From Listeria costaricensis (GTDB taxonomy: Bacteria > Bacillota > Bacilli > Lactobacillales > Listeriaceae): 64,000 nucleotides of DNA. Positions 45,757 through 54,697 of the stretch are shown one piece after another (position 1 is the stretch's first letter; each line of letters starts with the position of its first letter). The notes beneath the pieces were generated by a model. The model was not told where the DNA came from, made no database searches, and worked only from the letters and a program-made list of their open reading frames with translations. The stretch is taken from NCBI RefSeq assembly GCF_900183385.1, contig NZ_FXUT01000023.1, forward strand, positions 17,961 to 81,960, read 5' to 3'. The position numbers and the translations under genes were made by a program.

Positions 45757-46991
45757 CAAATTTCCTCCTTCTGTACAAGTGCCTCCTGCCCCATCACTTT
45801 CCGGCGCTGAACGACCTGCTCAAGTGTGATGCTGACCGCCGCCAGACCGAGCAGAATAAATACGCCGATGAAAAGGGCCGTCATGCCGCCAAATTCAGCC
45901 ACAATCACAGCGCCTAAAAATGGTGCTAGCATCCGCGCCGCAGTGGCCATTCCGTTGACCAGCCCCTGATAAAGACCCGCCGAGCCGTGCGGTGCCAGTT
46001 GATAAGCAATCGTCGGAATCGCCGGCCAGGCAAACATTTCGCCCAGCGTCAAAAAGATCATCCCAAGCACGAACCCACTGTAGACCTCTGCCTGCATCGC
46101 CACGATAAACGCCGCCACAAAAAGCAGGATTCCAATATAAATTTGCGCTAACAGATGCTTTTTAAAACGGTTGACCAGCGGAATCAAAATAAATTGCCCT
46201 AAGACGATCATCGCCCCGTTCAAACTCCAAAGCTGGCCATATTGGGCAGTCGTCACCCCTTTATCCGCCGTCATGTATGTAGAAAGATTGGACTGCCACT
46301 GGACATGCGACAATTGGCAGAACAGATAAGTCGCAAGTAAGAGCACCATTGCCACGATTCCCCAAATGGTCGCCTTTTCACGCGTCATTCCTGTGCGGTG
46401 GTGCTTCGTATCTGCTTCAACCCGCTCAGACCGCCAGTCGATCCGCCGGAAAAACACAAAAAAGAACACCGCATATAAAACCGCAAAAATAAATGCGCCC
46501 AAATAGACATGCCCCATTCCCTTTTCCGCCAGAAAGCCCGCCAAGAACGGCCCCACAGCCACACCGATATTCTGCGCCACATAGATGGCATTAAAGCTCG
46601 TCCGGCCGCCAGTTGGGTGCGTGAGACCAGCAGCCGCATAGAGGCCAGCAAATACCATCCCCATCGCAATCCCGACTGCCCACAAATTCCACATGAAGGC
46701 CTGCTCCCCATGAAAAATACTGAGTAGAAGTGTCGAGCCGACCAGAATCACCGTCCCGATCGCCAGAGAAATATACCCCGTCAGCCGGTCAAAAATAAGC
46801 CCGCCGATCACACTTGAAATAATCCCCACACCCGAATTGACCAAGAGAACCATTGATGCCTCCGTTCCCGTCATGCCAAGTTCCTGTGTCATATAAACCA
46901 TATTAAACGGCCAAATAAACGATAAGCCCGTATATAAAAGAACCATCCCGATAATGACGATCCATAAATCACGCGGTAGCCATTTTGTCAA
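45756..46991 (-). CDS. MFS transporter
   Basis: A 411-residue major facilitator superfamily protein with 12 predicted hydrophobic segments, starting TKWLPRDLWIVIIGMVLLYT and containing the loop motif GLIFDRLTGYISLA. The TTG start at 46991 follows AAAGGGAG. It overlaps the amidohydrolase gene by one base and may import its substrate or export a product. It resembles drug/metabolite efflux members such as YttB, but specificity is unknown. Confidence 0.85.
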   Translation of the reverse strand: MTKWLPRDLWIVIIGMVLLYTGLSFIWPFNMVYMTQELGMTGTEASMVLLVNSGVGIISSVIGGLIFDRLTGYISLAIGTVILVGSTLLLSIFHGEQAFMWNLWAVGIAMGMVFAGLYAAAGLTHPTGGRTSFNAIYVAQNIGVAVGPFLAGFLAEKGMGHVYLGAFIFAVLYAVFFFVFFRRIDWRSERVEADTKHHRTGMTREKATIWGIVAMVLLLATYLFCQLSHVQWQSNLSTYMTADKGVTTAQYGQLWSLNGAMIVLGQFILIPLVNRFKKHLLAQIYIGILLFVAAFIVAMQAEVYSGFVLGMIFLTLGEMFAWPAIPTIAYQLAPHGSAGLYQGLVNGMATAARMLAPFLGAVIVAEFGGMTALFIGVFILLGLAAVSITLEQVVQRRKVMGQEALVQKEEI

Positions 46992-47100
46992 TTTTCTTCG
47001 CTCCCTTTCTATTCTTTACTTGATTTAGAATAGCATATCAGCCCGCTTTTCGGAAGGGAATTTTCAAAAAAGCAGTCTCTAATTCTTTCTAAAAAACACA

Positions 47101-47132
47101 AAAAAAAGCCACCTGTCGACCAGATGACTTTT
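47101..47132 (-). terminator. Terminator of the second MFS gene
   Basis: AAAAGCCACCTG and CAGATGACTTTT pair with G-U wobbles, followed on the minus strand by a T run. It sits 11 bp after the stop of the MFS gene ending at 47144. Confidence 0.65.
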
Positions 47133-47143
47133 CAGCAAACATG

Positions 47144-48334
47144 TCAGTTGTCAGAAGCGGCCGTCTCCAGCTGATTCACGTGGATACTTTTCAGCAACCG
47201 TTCATGCATCACATACATGCCCGCCAACAGCAGGAATAAAAATACCGGCAGCAGTCCCACAGTGATATGACTTGCGATCAGCCCGAACAGCGGCGGCATC
47301 AGGCAGGTCCCAATGTAGGCACTTGCCATCTGCACCCCGATCATCGCCTGCGAATTTTCCACGCCAAAATAGTCGGGCGTCGCATGAATGACAGATGGAT
47401 AGATGGGCGCACAACCCAGCCCAATCAAAATCAGCCCCATGATCGAAAGCGCATTTCCAAATGGCAGAATCAACGCCACAATCCCGATCAACAAAGTACC
47501 GATCCCCAGACGAATCATCTGCCGGTCATTGAACCGCATCGTCATGAAGCCACTCAGAATGCGCCCAAAAGCAATCCCGATAAAAAACAATCCGGCAAAA
47601 GTCGCCGCCGTTTCTTTCGGTACGTGTTTAAACAGCACTAGATAGCTGCTCGCCCAGAGCCCCGTCGTCTGTTCCAACGCGCAGTAGCAGAAAAAGGTGA
47701 TCATACTGGCCTTGGCACCCGGTATTTGCAGAATTTTTTTCAAAGATAGCGGCTCTCGTGAAATCTTTTGACCGTTTTCCACAAGCCGATTGGGTTTCCA
47801 AAGCGGCAGACTGATCAACAGAACCGCCGTCAAAGCCACTTGAAAAACCGCGATGTACAGATAGCCCGTATTCCAGGAATGCCCGTTACTTAAGACATTT
47901 CCCATAATGACCGGCCCGATCGACGCGCCAATCCCCCAAAATGCATGCAGCCAGCTCATATGCCGACTGGCGTAATGAATCGCCACATAGTTATTGATCG
48001 AGGCATCCACACTGCCCGCCCCGAGACCATAGGGAATTGCCCACAAGCAAAGCATCCAGAATGACTGTGACGTGGAAAAGCCGAATAAAGCAATCGCCGT
48101 TAGCAGCACACTAAAAGCCGTAATTTTCCCCGTACCGAATTTTTTTGTCATGCGGTCACTTTGCAGACTGGAAATAATCGTCCCAAAAGCAATAATCATC
48201 GAAATGATCCCCGCATATGAAACCGGCACATCAAAGCCTTGATACATCGACGGCCAGGCCGAACCAAGCAGCGCATCTGGCAACCCTAAACTGATAAATG
48301 CTAGATAAATAATGGCTAATAAGATATTAAACAT
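47144..48334 (-). CDS. MFS transporter (FHS/fucose permease-like)
   Basis: A 396-residue 12-segment membrane protein with LPDALLGSAWPSMYQGFDVP, SFWMLCLWAIPYGLGAGSVDASINNYVA and HAFWGIGASIGPVIMG, the pattern of the fucose/galactose permease-like (YfkF-like) MFS group. The start follows AGGGAG. It is a single gene with its own terminator. The transported substrate cannot be assigned. Confidence 0.85.
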   Translation of the reverse strand: MFNILLAIIYLAFISLGLPDALLGSAWPSMYQGFDVPVSYAGIISMIIAFGTIISSLQSDRMTKKFGTGKITAFSVLLTAIALFGFSTSQSFWMLCLWAIPYGLGAGSVDASINNYVAIHYASRHMSWLHAFWGIGASIGPVIMGNVLSNGHSWNTGYLYIAVFQVALTAVLLISLPLWKPNRLVENGQKISREPLSLKKILQIPGAKASMITFFCYCALEQTTGLWASSYLVLFKHVPKETAATFAGLFFIGIAFGRILSGFMTMRFNDRQMIRLGIGTLLIGIVALILPFGNALSIMGLILIGLGCAPIYPSVIHATPDYFGVENSQAMIGVQMASAYIGTCLMPPLFGLIASHITVGLLPVFLFLLLAGMYVMHERLLKSIHVNQLETAASDN

Positions 48335-48688
48335 GGCTAAAATCTCCCTGAACTGATGGATATGACTGAATCATGATGCCCTCTTTTCTTGAAAGATAAC
48401 TGGCAGCTGGTTTCCTTTATTTTTTATAAAACGGCTCGCCACTATCTATCCATTTTTATACTCACTTTATAGTTATACCATGATGAAGCGATTTTATAAA
48501 GAAGGTTTATTAAATAATTTTAAATACAGAAAAAGACCACCTAGATGCTTTCCTTCTTAGGCAGTCCTTATAAGCTTTTTCTAACTTGACGGAAACATGA
48601 AAGTCAGCTAATAGCCTGCTTTCTGCCGCTACAAGCCCCCATTATGGGCAGTGAGAATCTCTTTTCACATCTTCCTTTATATCCATTC
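48335..48688. other. Intergenic region between MFS gene and epimerase gene
   Basis: No gene is seen in these 354 bp. The left part holds the promoter of the MFS gene (TATAACTATAAA on the minus strand near 48465-48476). At 48599-48623 GAAAG and CTTTC arms bracket an AGCTAATAGC core, a possible terminator for the glycan cluster. Confidence 0.35.
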
Positions 48689-49636
48689 TCACATATTAGC
48701 TGCTAGTACACCCAGCCCTTCTTCCAAACTGATTTTAGGCGTCCAATCCCAGACTTCTTTCGCGCGGTCATTTAATAAAACAGAACGCTTCACATCTCCA
48801 AGTCTCGGGCCGCTGATCGTAATCGCAATTTCTTTTCCAAATGCTTCCAAAATCGCTTCATAGATATCTAAAATCGCCACTTCTTTTCCTGAGCCAATAT
48901 TGATCACCGTGTTAGCCGGATTATGGGAAGCTAGTCGATTGGCTTCTGCAACGTCACTCACATAGACATAATCTCTCGTGCAGCCCCGTGGCATATCGGG
49001 ATAGGTCATCAATGTAGAAATTTTATCGTCCAACACATTCCGAGCAAAAATCGGGATAACCCCACATTCCCCGTCCGGAATTTGCCGCGGTCCAAAAACA
49101 TTGGCATATCGAAGTACCGTATAGTCAAATTGGAATAGCTGAGAATAAACAGCCAAATACTTCTCCCCCGCATATTTTGTGATCGCATAGGGCGAAATCA
49201 ATTGCGGCCGATCTTCCTCCTTCGATTTTTCATTGCTGGAAATTTCCTTACTCAAAGCCCCTCCCGACGAGACATAAATAAAATTATCAATCGGATGCTT
49301 CTGAATGCATGAAAGTAACACTAATAATCCTTTTCCATTGATATTCAAGTCGTGATTCGGGTCCTCTAGCGAAGCCGCAACAGATTTCTGCGCCGCATGA
49401 TGATTCACCATATCCGGCTTAAACCTCGCAAACAGCCGCATCATTCGCTCCTTGTCCGTAATGTCGGCATGGACAAAGTGAAAATTATTTTTCATGCGCA
49501 GCTGCTCAATATTTTCCAGTTTCCCAGACGACAGATCATCCACACAAAGCACGTCATATCCTTCCGCCACATACATATCACATACATGCGAGCCAATAAA
49601 ACCCGCTCCACCCGTGACGATCACCTTTTTAGTCAT
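48689..49636 (-). CDS. NAD-dependent sugar epimerase/dehydratase (GalE-like)
   Basis: A 315-residue extended SDR. It has the Rossmann motif VTGGAGFIGSHV at the N terminus, HHAAQKSVAAS, YVSSGGALS, the catalytic YAITKYAGE and RYANVFGPRQIP. Such enzymes convert UDP-glucose to UDP-galactose or a related UDP-HexNAc. The ATG at 49636 follows AGAAGGTG. It lies last in the glycan operon, 15 bp after the exporter ATPase gene, and probably supplies a precursor sugar. Confidence 0.85.
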   Translation of the reverse strand: MTKKVIVTGGAGFIGSHVCDMYVAEGYDVLCVDDLSSGKLENIEQLRMKNNFHFVHADITDKERMMRLFARFKPDMVNHHAAQKSVAASLEDPNHDLNINGKGLLVLLSCIQKHPIDNFIYVSSGGALSKEISSNEKSKEEDRPQLISPYAITKYAGEKYLAVYSQLFQFDYTVLRYANVFGPRQIPDGECGVIPIFARNVLDDKISTLMTYPDMPRGCTRDYVYVSDVAEANRLASHNPANTVINIGSGKEVAILDIYEAILEAFGKEIAITISGPRLGDVKRSVLLNDRAKEVWDWTPKISLEEGLGVLAANM

Positions 49637-49650
49637 TGTCTTCACCTTCT

Positions 49651-50598
49651 TTAAAATTTTAAGAAATGGCCGATAAAATCATATATTTTTGCCGAAAACT
49701 CGCTTACCTCCATGCATGCAGCACTGAAAATGATCCATACCGCCAAACCGCCCTGATAGAGCCAGGTCAGACTGTTCGCCTTTTGATCCGCTGCAACTGA
49801 TCTGGCCATTTTCGCCTGCATTTGATGCTGTTTGGAATCAGCTTGATACGTCTTTTTCTCTTCTTCCGACAGCTTGTTGAATTGATGGACGAATTTACTG
49901 TAGGCCAGTCCCACTTCATCTGCCGGCCCGTCTAAACGAACCTCGCCATAATGAAGCCAGATAATCCGATCGCATAGGTTTTGAACCTGACTCATGGCAT
50001 GGCTGACAAAAAAAATCGTCTTTCCCAAAGCTTGAAATTCCTTAATTTTATCTGTGCATTTTTTATGAAAAGTGGTATCACCTACCGAAAGCGCCTCATC
50101 AATAATGAGAATATCCGGATCAATTTGAATAGCAATAGCAAAGCCTAATCTAGCTTTCATACCGCTTGAATAGCGCTTGATTGGCTGATGAATGAAACTT
50201 TGCAAACCGGCAAATTCAATGATTTCCGGGATCATTCGATTAATTTCTTTCGTGGAATAGCCAAGCATTAAACATTTCATGCGAATATTTTCAACACCGG
50301 ATAAAGTAGGCTTTAAACCGGCACCGATCGCAAGCAAGGAAACCTCTCCCTTTATTTTCACCTCGCCGGAAGTAGGCGGCACGATTCCCGCCAAAACATT
50401 GGAAAGTGTGGATTTCCCCGAACCATTCAAACCGATCAGTCCGACGGTTTCTCCTTTTTTCACTTGGAAAGAGACATCTTGCAAAGCTAAAAAAGCAGGT
50501 TGATTTTTCACCGGCTTGAGTAACGCCAAAAGTTCCCTCGACTGGCTTGTAAGCATACTGTACTGTTTGAAAACATGGTTCACTTCTACACTGTTCAT
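49651..50598 (-). CDS. tagH: Surface-polysaccharide/teichoic acid ABC exporter ATPase (TagH-like)
   Basis: A 315-residue ATPase with Walker A GLNGSGKST, signature YSSGMKAR and Walker B ILIIDEALSVGD, the pattern of TagH/Wzt-type exporters. The C-terminal extension after residue 250 carries one hydrophobic segment (GGLAVWIIFSAACM), as in TagH. It energises export of the polymer with the TagG-like permease encoded upstream. The ATG at 50598 follows AAAGGAGACGAGG and lies 13 bp inside the 3' end of the permease gene's downstream spacer. Confidence 0.88.
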   Translation of the reverse strand: MNSVEVNHVFKQYSMLTSQSRELLALLKPVKNQPAFLALQDVSFQVKKGETVGLIGLNGSGKSTLSNVLAGIVPPTSGEVKIKGEVSLLAIGAGLKPTLSGVENIRMKCLMLGYSTKEINRMIPEIIEFAGLQSFIHQPIKRYSSGMKARLGFAIAIQIDPDILIIDEALSVGDTTFHKKCTDKIKEFQALGKTIFFVSHAMSQVQNLCDRIIWLHYGEVRLDGPADEVGLAYSKFVHQFNKLSEEEKKTYQADSKQHQMQAKMARSVAADQKANSLTWLYQGGLAVWIIFSAACMEVSEFSAKIYDFIGHFLKF

Positions 50599-50611
50599 CG
50601 CCTCGTCTCCT

Positions 50612-51421
50612 TTACAAGTAATCCATAAAACGATCTTTGAATCGGATATGTAGCGCTGCACCCAGACTTAATACCAGCAGTGTGATCCCCCAAAAATAGG
50701 CCATCCACCACGGCGCCTGAAAAAACCATTGCCTGGAGAAAAAAGCATCCCGAAATCCTTCAATGATATACACAAAGGGATTCAGCTTTAAAAGCTTTGA
50801 GAGCAGTGCATCTGGATTCGTTGTCACATCCATAACCGCGCCTGACAGAAAAAACAGCAGCCGCATCATGGAACCGATGATCAGCTGATAGTCTCTGAAA
50901 AGAATCGTAATGGTTGAATTTAACAAGGACACCGCATATAAAAATAAACACATGCAAGCGAAATAGTAAAAAAACTGCAGCCAGTCCACGGTTGGATAGA
51001 TATGCCCGCCAAGCAAAAAGAGCAAAAGAATCGCAAGCATCGTCAGATAACTGGGAAGCGCCCGCACAATTGTAATGGACGGCAAAATGCTCATGGGGAA
51101 TTTCACACGCGCTATCAGACTTAAATTTGCATAGACCGAATTGGCACCTGAAATAATAATGCCACTGATGAAAAACCATGGAATCACCCCCGCCAGCATC
51201 CAAACGATGTAGGGAATGTCACCTTCTATCAATTTTGAACCATTCATCCGGATGCCAAATACAAAATAATAGATGAAAACTTGAAGAGTCGGACTCAAAA
51301 CTTCCCAAATCATCCCCAAATAATGACTCTGATAGGCAGCCCGCTGATGATACCGGGCAATCCGAAAAATTTTATGCCAGTGAGTCAGTTGATCTTTTAA
51401 AATACGAAGGCTGTCCTTCAC
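50612..51421 (-). CDS. tagG: Surface-polysaccharide/teichoic acid ABC exporter permease (TagG-like)
   Basis: A 269-residue ABC-2-type permease with about six membrane segments: SHYLGMIWEVLSPTLQVFIY, PWFFISGIIISGANS and LNPFVYIIEGFRDAF. These match TagG/Wzm. With the ATPase encoded 13 bp downstream it forms the exporter for the glycan made by this cluster. The GTG start at 51421 follows only a weak site. A wall-teichoic-acid or other secondary polymer substrate is the reasonable range; the sequence does not decide it. Confidence 0.87.
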   Translation of the reverse strand: MKDSLRILKDQLTHWHKIFRIARYHQRAAYQSHYLGMIWEVLSPTLQVFIYYFVFGIRMNGSKLIEGDIPYIVWMLAGVIPWFFISGIIISGANSVYANLSLIARVKFPMSILPSITIVRALPSYLTMLAILLLFLLGGHIYPTVDWLQFFYYFACMCLFLYAVSLLNSTITILFRDYQLIIGSMMRLLFFLSGAVMDVTTNPDALLSKLLKLNPFVYIIEGFRDAFFSRQWFFQAPWWMAYFWGITLLVLSLGAALHIRFKDRFMDYL

Positions 51422-51452
51422 GTTACTTTCACTTCTTCCCGTGACTCAATGA

Positions 51453-52529
51453 TCATTTTTTATCTTCCAGCAGCTCGGTGACCGTTTTCAGCAAAAAGGG
51501 CGCATAATATTGACCAGTCTGATTATGATCACTGTAGTTTTGCAAATCCAGCGAATATTTCACGCCTTTTCCATCCAATTTTTTCAGTAACGGCTGTAAA
51601 TGCTGTTTATAGTGCATGTCACCCTTCCCAACATGGAAAGTAAAGGCCGGAAACTGCGTCGTCGTGTCAACAAGATTCATAATCAGTTCATTGTAGTATC
51701 TTTTTCCAGCCTCCTGATCGTCCCCCAGCATATTGTCCAAAGCTCTGCGAATCACCGGGGCGGCCGTCGCGCGCTGTTCCAAATATTTGGCAATAAAAAC
51801 CTGCGGCGCGCCAATAATCGCCGTGCCAAAATGATATTTCATCGAATAATACAGAGAGGCCGCGCCCCCCTTGCTAGAGCCGCTTACGATCACGTTTTCC
51901 GCCGAAATATTCAGCTCATTGGCAATCGTTGTGATCAGTCCCACAACTGACCGTTCATAGTCCATCCCACGATTGTGCCCCATATAATAGCAAAATTGCC
52001 CCTTGTAATCGTCCAGAATAAACAACTTATTGATATTGCACGGCCAAAGCGTCCGAAAATGATTATAAACCGGCGGACCCCCTGTAAATTCCTGAGAGTG
52101 TATGCCAGAAAACGAAATCAATAGTTTATCTGACTTCTTTCTTGCTTTTTGAAATAAATACCGGACTGGATTATCCGCATAATAGATTTTTTCCTTTTCA
52201 AGCGTGGTTTTGATCGTCTGGTTATTCACAATATCCACATTCAATATATTGCTCACTTTATTGGCAATCACTTCCCCATTCTTTTTCAAAAATAGTCGAA
52301 CCTTATAAGCCCCACTTCGGATTGGCCAGTATTCGATTGCGGTCTGTTTTTTTGAAAGCGGCTGGTACCACTCCCGTTCTATGACATGATCATCCTGATA
52401 GATATAGAAGGCATACTCGTAAGTGGCTTCAAGTAAATACAATGCTTTAAAAACCAGCGTCAGTTTTCCCTCGTGGTAAGCAAGCTCTGAAGCAATCAAT
52501 TTTTCAATCACAATATCATTTTTCTTCAT
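51453..52529 (-). CDS. Alpha/beta-hydrolase-like glycan modification protein (Asp2-like)
   Basis: A 358-residue protein. The N-terminal part (1-110) looks like a beta-sandwich, and the rest is an alpha/beta-hydrolase fold with the nucleophile elbow GSSKGGAASLYYSMKYHFG (Ser near residue 218) and a late DH (SDHNQTG) as the likely catalytic His. Similar Asp2-type proteins acetylate glycans or act on capsule polysaccharide. It lies between the glycosyltransferase and exporter genes. Acetylase or esterase activity is inferred. Confidence 0.65.
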   Translation of the reverse strand: MKKNDIVIEKLIASELAYHEGKLTLVFKALYLLEATYEYAFYIYQDDHVIEREWYQPLSKKQTAIEYWPIRSGAYKVRLFLKKNGEVIANKVSNILNVDIVNNQTIKTTLEKEKIYYADNPVRYLFQKARKKSDKLLISFSGIHSQEFTGGPPVYNHFRTLWPCNINKLFILDDYKGQFCYYMGHNRGMDYERSVVGLITTIANELNISAENVIVSGSSKGGAASLYYSMKYHFGTAIIGAPQVFIAKYLEQRATAAPVIRRALDNMLGDDQEAGKRYYNELIMNLVDTTTQFPAFTFHVGKGDMHYKQHLQPLLKKLDGKGVKYSLDLQNYSDHNQTGQYYAPFLLKTVTELLEDKK

Positions 52530-52553
52530 GGTTTAGTCTCTCCTTCTAGCTAT

Positions 52554-54692
52554 CTATCTAGTAAAAGTAGCGCGAATCAAGCTGGCCACTTCCTGACAAA
52601 TTTTCACTTTATTAAAATATTGATAGGCATAGTCTTTATAGCGCTGCTGATCCTGCTCAGAAAGTTGGTTCGACCGGATAAAAGCAGCCAGATCTGCCGG
52701 TGATTCAAATATCGAATCGGCAGGATAGACCGTCTCGACACCCGGCCAGTTCAACAAACAGGGAGTCGTCCCTGCAGCCATCCCCTCCATGAGCGCCGTG
52801 TGAAAACTTTCCGATTCACTTGTCGAAAGCAGATAGCCGATTTTCCGAAGCCATTCATGCACATCATTGCCATGCTTATCGAATTTCACACTGCTTTTCC
52901 AAGGGGCCTGCTCAATGCGCGCAAAAACAGCTTCATAATACGCTCGTTCAGCCGTTCGTCCCATCAACCATGGCACATCCTTTGGCAATTTTCCTTTAAT
53001 GAACAGCTTATAACGTTTATCAGACAGCCAAAGCTCCTCAAAAATATCGAGCGCCTTATCCAGCCCTTTAATTTTAGGAATCACCCCACAGATCCCCAGA
53101 TTAAAATCAATATCGGCTTGTTTCGGCCGGTCGAATTTTTCCGTATCAATCGTGTTGGCAATCAAAATCATCTTATGCCGCGGAATCCCACAAATCCGGT
53201 GCATCTCTTCAAAAATAAACGGACAAATCGCAATGATATGATCAATCGCATCGAGCTCATAATGGAAAGGATGCTCCGTCCGCTTCTCCTGTGCATGAAC
53301 GCGAACCAAAAGTTTCTGCCCTGGCTTTTTATGCTTAGAGTACCAGACGGCATTGCCCAGCCCCCACTCACAAAAAATCAGATCTGCCCATTCCAGCAGC
53401 TCTTTACTGGCAGCCTCATCATGCGTGACATGACTTTCCCATTGGTCGATCTTCACATTTACCCACGACTGTTTTTCCAAATAGTGAATAATATCCGTCA
53501 TAAATTTCAAGTCATGGCTTGCGAACAGCAGATTTATCGGCTCAGCTTGATAACGCCAAAGCACATCCTTCAGCCGGTCGTAAGAAGCCTCAAGTGTGAA
53601 ATGCTGACTCGCCTGATACATCCTTTTCGCCGCTCGTTTGTAAACCGCCGAGTCCTGCAGTACAAGCTGTGTTTTCGCTAAAAATTCTGCCTCCGTATCC
53701 ACAAACAATTCATAGTCCTCACCCAGCAGCTGCTCGTGCATCTTAGTCCGCCGTAACAGCACCGGTTTCCCTAATCGGGCATATTCCAGCAGCTTGGTCG
53801 ACAACTCAACAGAAGCATCATTATCAATCGTTTCACTCCGCCAGCTGATTCCCACATCCGCTTTCGCAATATAGGCTTGAGATTCTGCCCGCGAAACAGC
53901 TCCCGGCCAGTCAACATTTTCCATTTCTTGAAAAGTCCGCTTGATTTCCGCGCTTCGTGAACGCAACTCCCCCTGAAATTTGTCCCCTACAATGCAAAAC
54001 GTGACATCCTTATCCGCCAACTGACGAGCTGCCTGCAAAATTTCCTCCGTATACCACTCTTCCGCAAATTTCCCACTGTAGATCAGTCGATTATGGCGAT
54101 TCCGGTAATCCGGCGTAACAGGCTGAGCGGGAATCATCGGAGACAGTATCACAATTTTATGCCCATCAACGCCTACCAGTTCCCGAAAAGCGGCTCTTGT
54201 CGCCTCCGTTTGTAAAAACATATTCGGAAAGCTTTCATAGATTTGCCGCAGTGTAGCGCGGTCCTGTTTAGAAAGCGTCTTGGGGTCGCTATTGAAGTCC
54301 GTAATATAAGGAATCGTTTTGCGAATAAGCTCCGGATGCTTCATCATCTCCTTCACCAGCATAAAACCGCGTATGATAATCAAATGATAGTGATGCTGTT
54401 TATCCAGCAGCTCCATCCGTGCCAAAGCCTCCGCAACATCAATCCGGTTTTCATTCGCCGCCGACATCTCTGGAAATGACTGGAACGGCTCAATCAGTCG
54501 AACATTCTCAAAATCCGCGATGCCGCCAGTCAGCCGCGTATTCTGCACCCGGGCTTTTAGCAAGAGATCCGTCTGGACGTTCGGATTGATCGCCAGCATC
54601 GAAGCCATTGATGTCAGCCAAACCGCCGAACCGTCCATGATATTTAAATCCATGTCGCCATAGAGTAGAATTTTTAACTGTCTCACTTTCAT
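52554..54692 (-). CDS. Tandem glycosyltransferase, family GT4 (two GT-B modules)
   Basis: A 712-residue protein with two GT-B modules. The first (about 1-390) has the donor site SRAESQAYIAKADVGISWRS and VELSTKLLEYARLGKPVLL. The second (about 395-700) has IANTIDTEKFDRP, FNLGICGVIPKIKGLD and SESESFHTALMEGMAAGTTPCLL. It should add two sugars to the surface glycan. There is no signal or membrane segment, so it acts in the cytoplasm. It is 24 bp downstream of the CgeB-like gene and 24 bp upstream of the Asp2-like gene. Confidence 0.85.
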   Translation of the reverse strand: MKVRQLKILLYGDMDLNIMDGSAVWLTSMASMLAINPNVQTDLLLKARVQNTRLTGGIADFENVRLIEPFQSFPEMSAANENRIDVAEALARMELLDKQHHYHLIIIRGFMLVKEMMKHPELIRKTIPYITDFNSDPKTLSKQDRATLRQIYESFPNMFLQTEATRAAFRELVGVDGHKIVILSPMIPAQPVTPDYRNRHNRLIYSGKFAEEWYTEEILQAARQLADKDVTFCIVGDKFQGELRSRSAEIKRTFQEMENVDWPGAVSRAESQAYIAKADVGISWRSETIDNDASVELSTKLLEYARLGKPVLLRRTKMHEQLLGEDYELFVDTEAEFLAKTQLVLQDSAVYKRAAKRMYQASQHFTLEASYDRLKDVLWRYQAEPINLLFASHDLKFMTDIIHYLEKQSWVNVKIDQWESHVTHDEAASKELLEWADLIFCEWGLGNAVWYSKHKKPGQKLLVRVHAQEKRTEHPFHYELDAIDHIIAICPFIFEEMHRICGIPRHKMILIANTIDTEKFDRPKQADIDFNLGICGVIPKIKGLDKALDIFEELWLSDKRYKLFIKGKLPKDVPWLMGRTAERAYYEAVFARIEQAPWKSSVKFDKHGNDVHEWLRKIGYLLSTSESESFHTALMEGMAAGTTPCLLNWPGVETVYPADSIFESPADLAAFIRSNQLSEQDQQRYKDYAYQYFNKVKICQEVASLIRATFTR

Positions 54693-54697
54693 CGCTC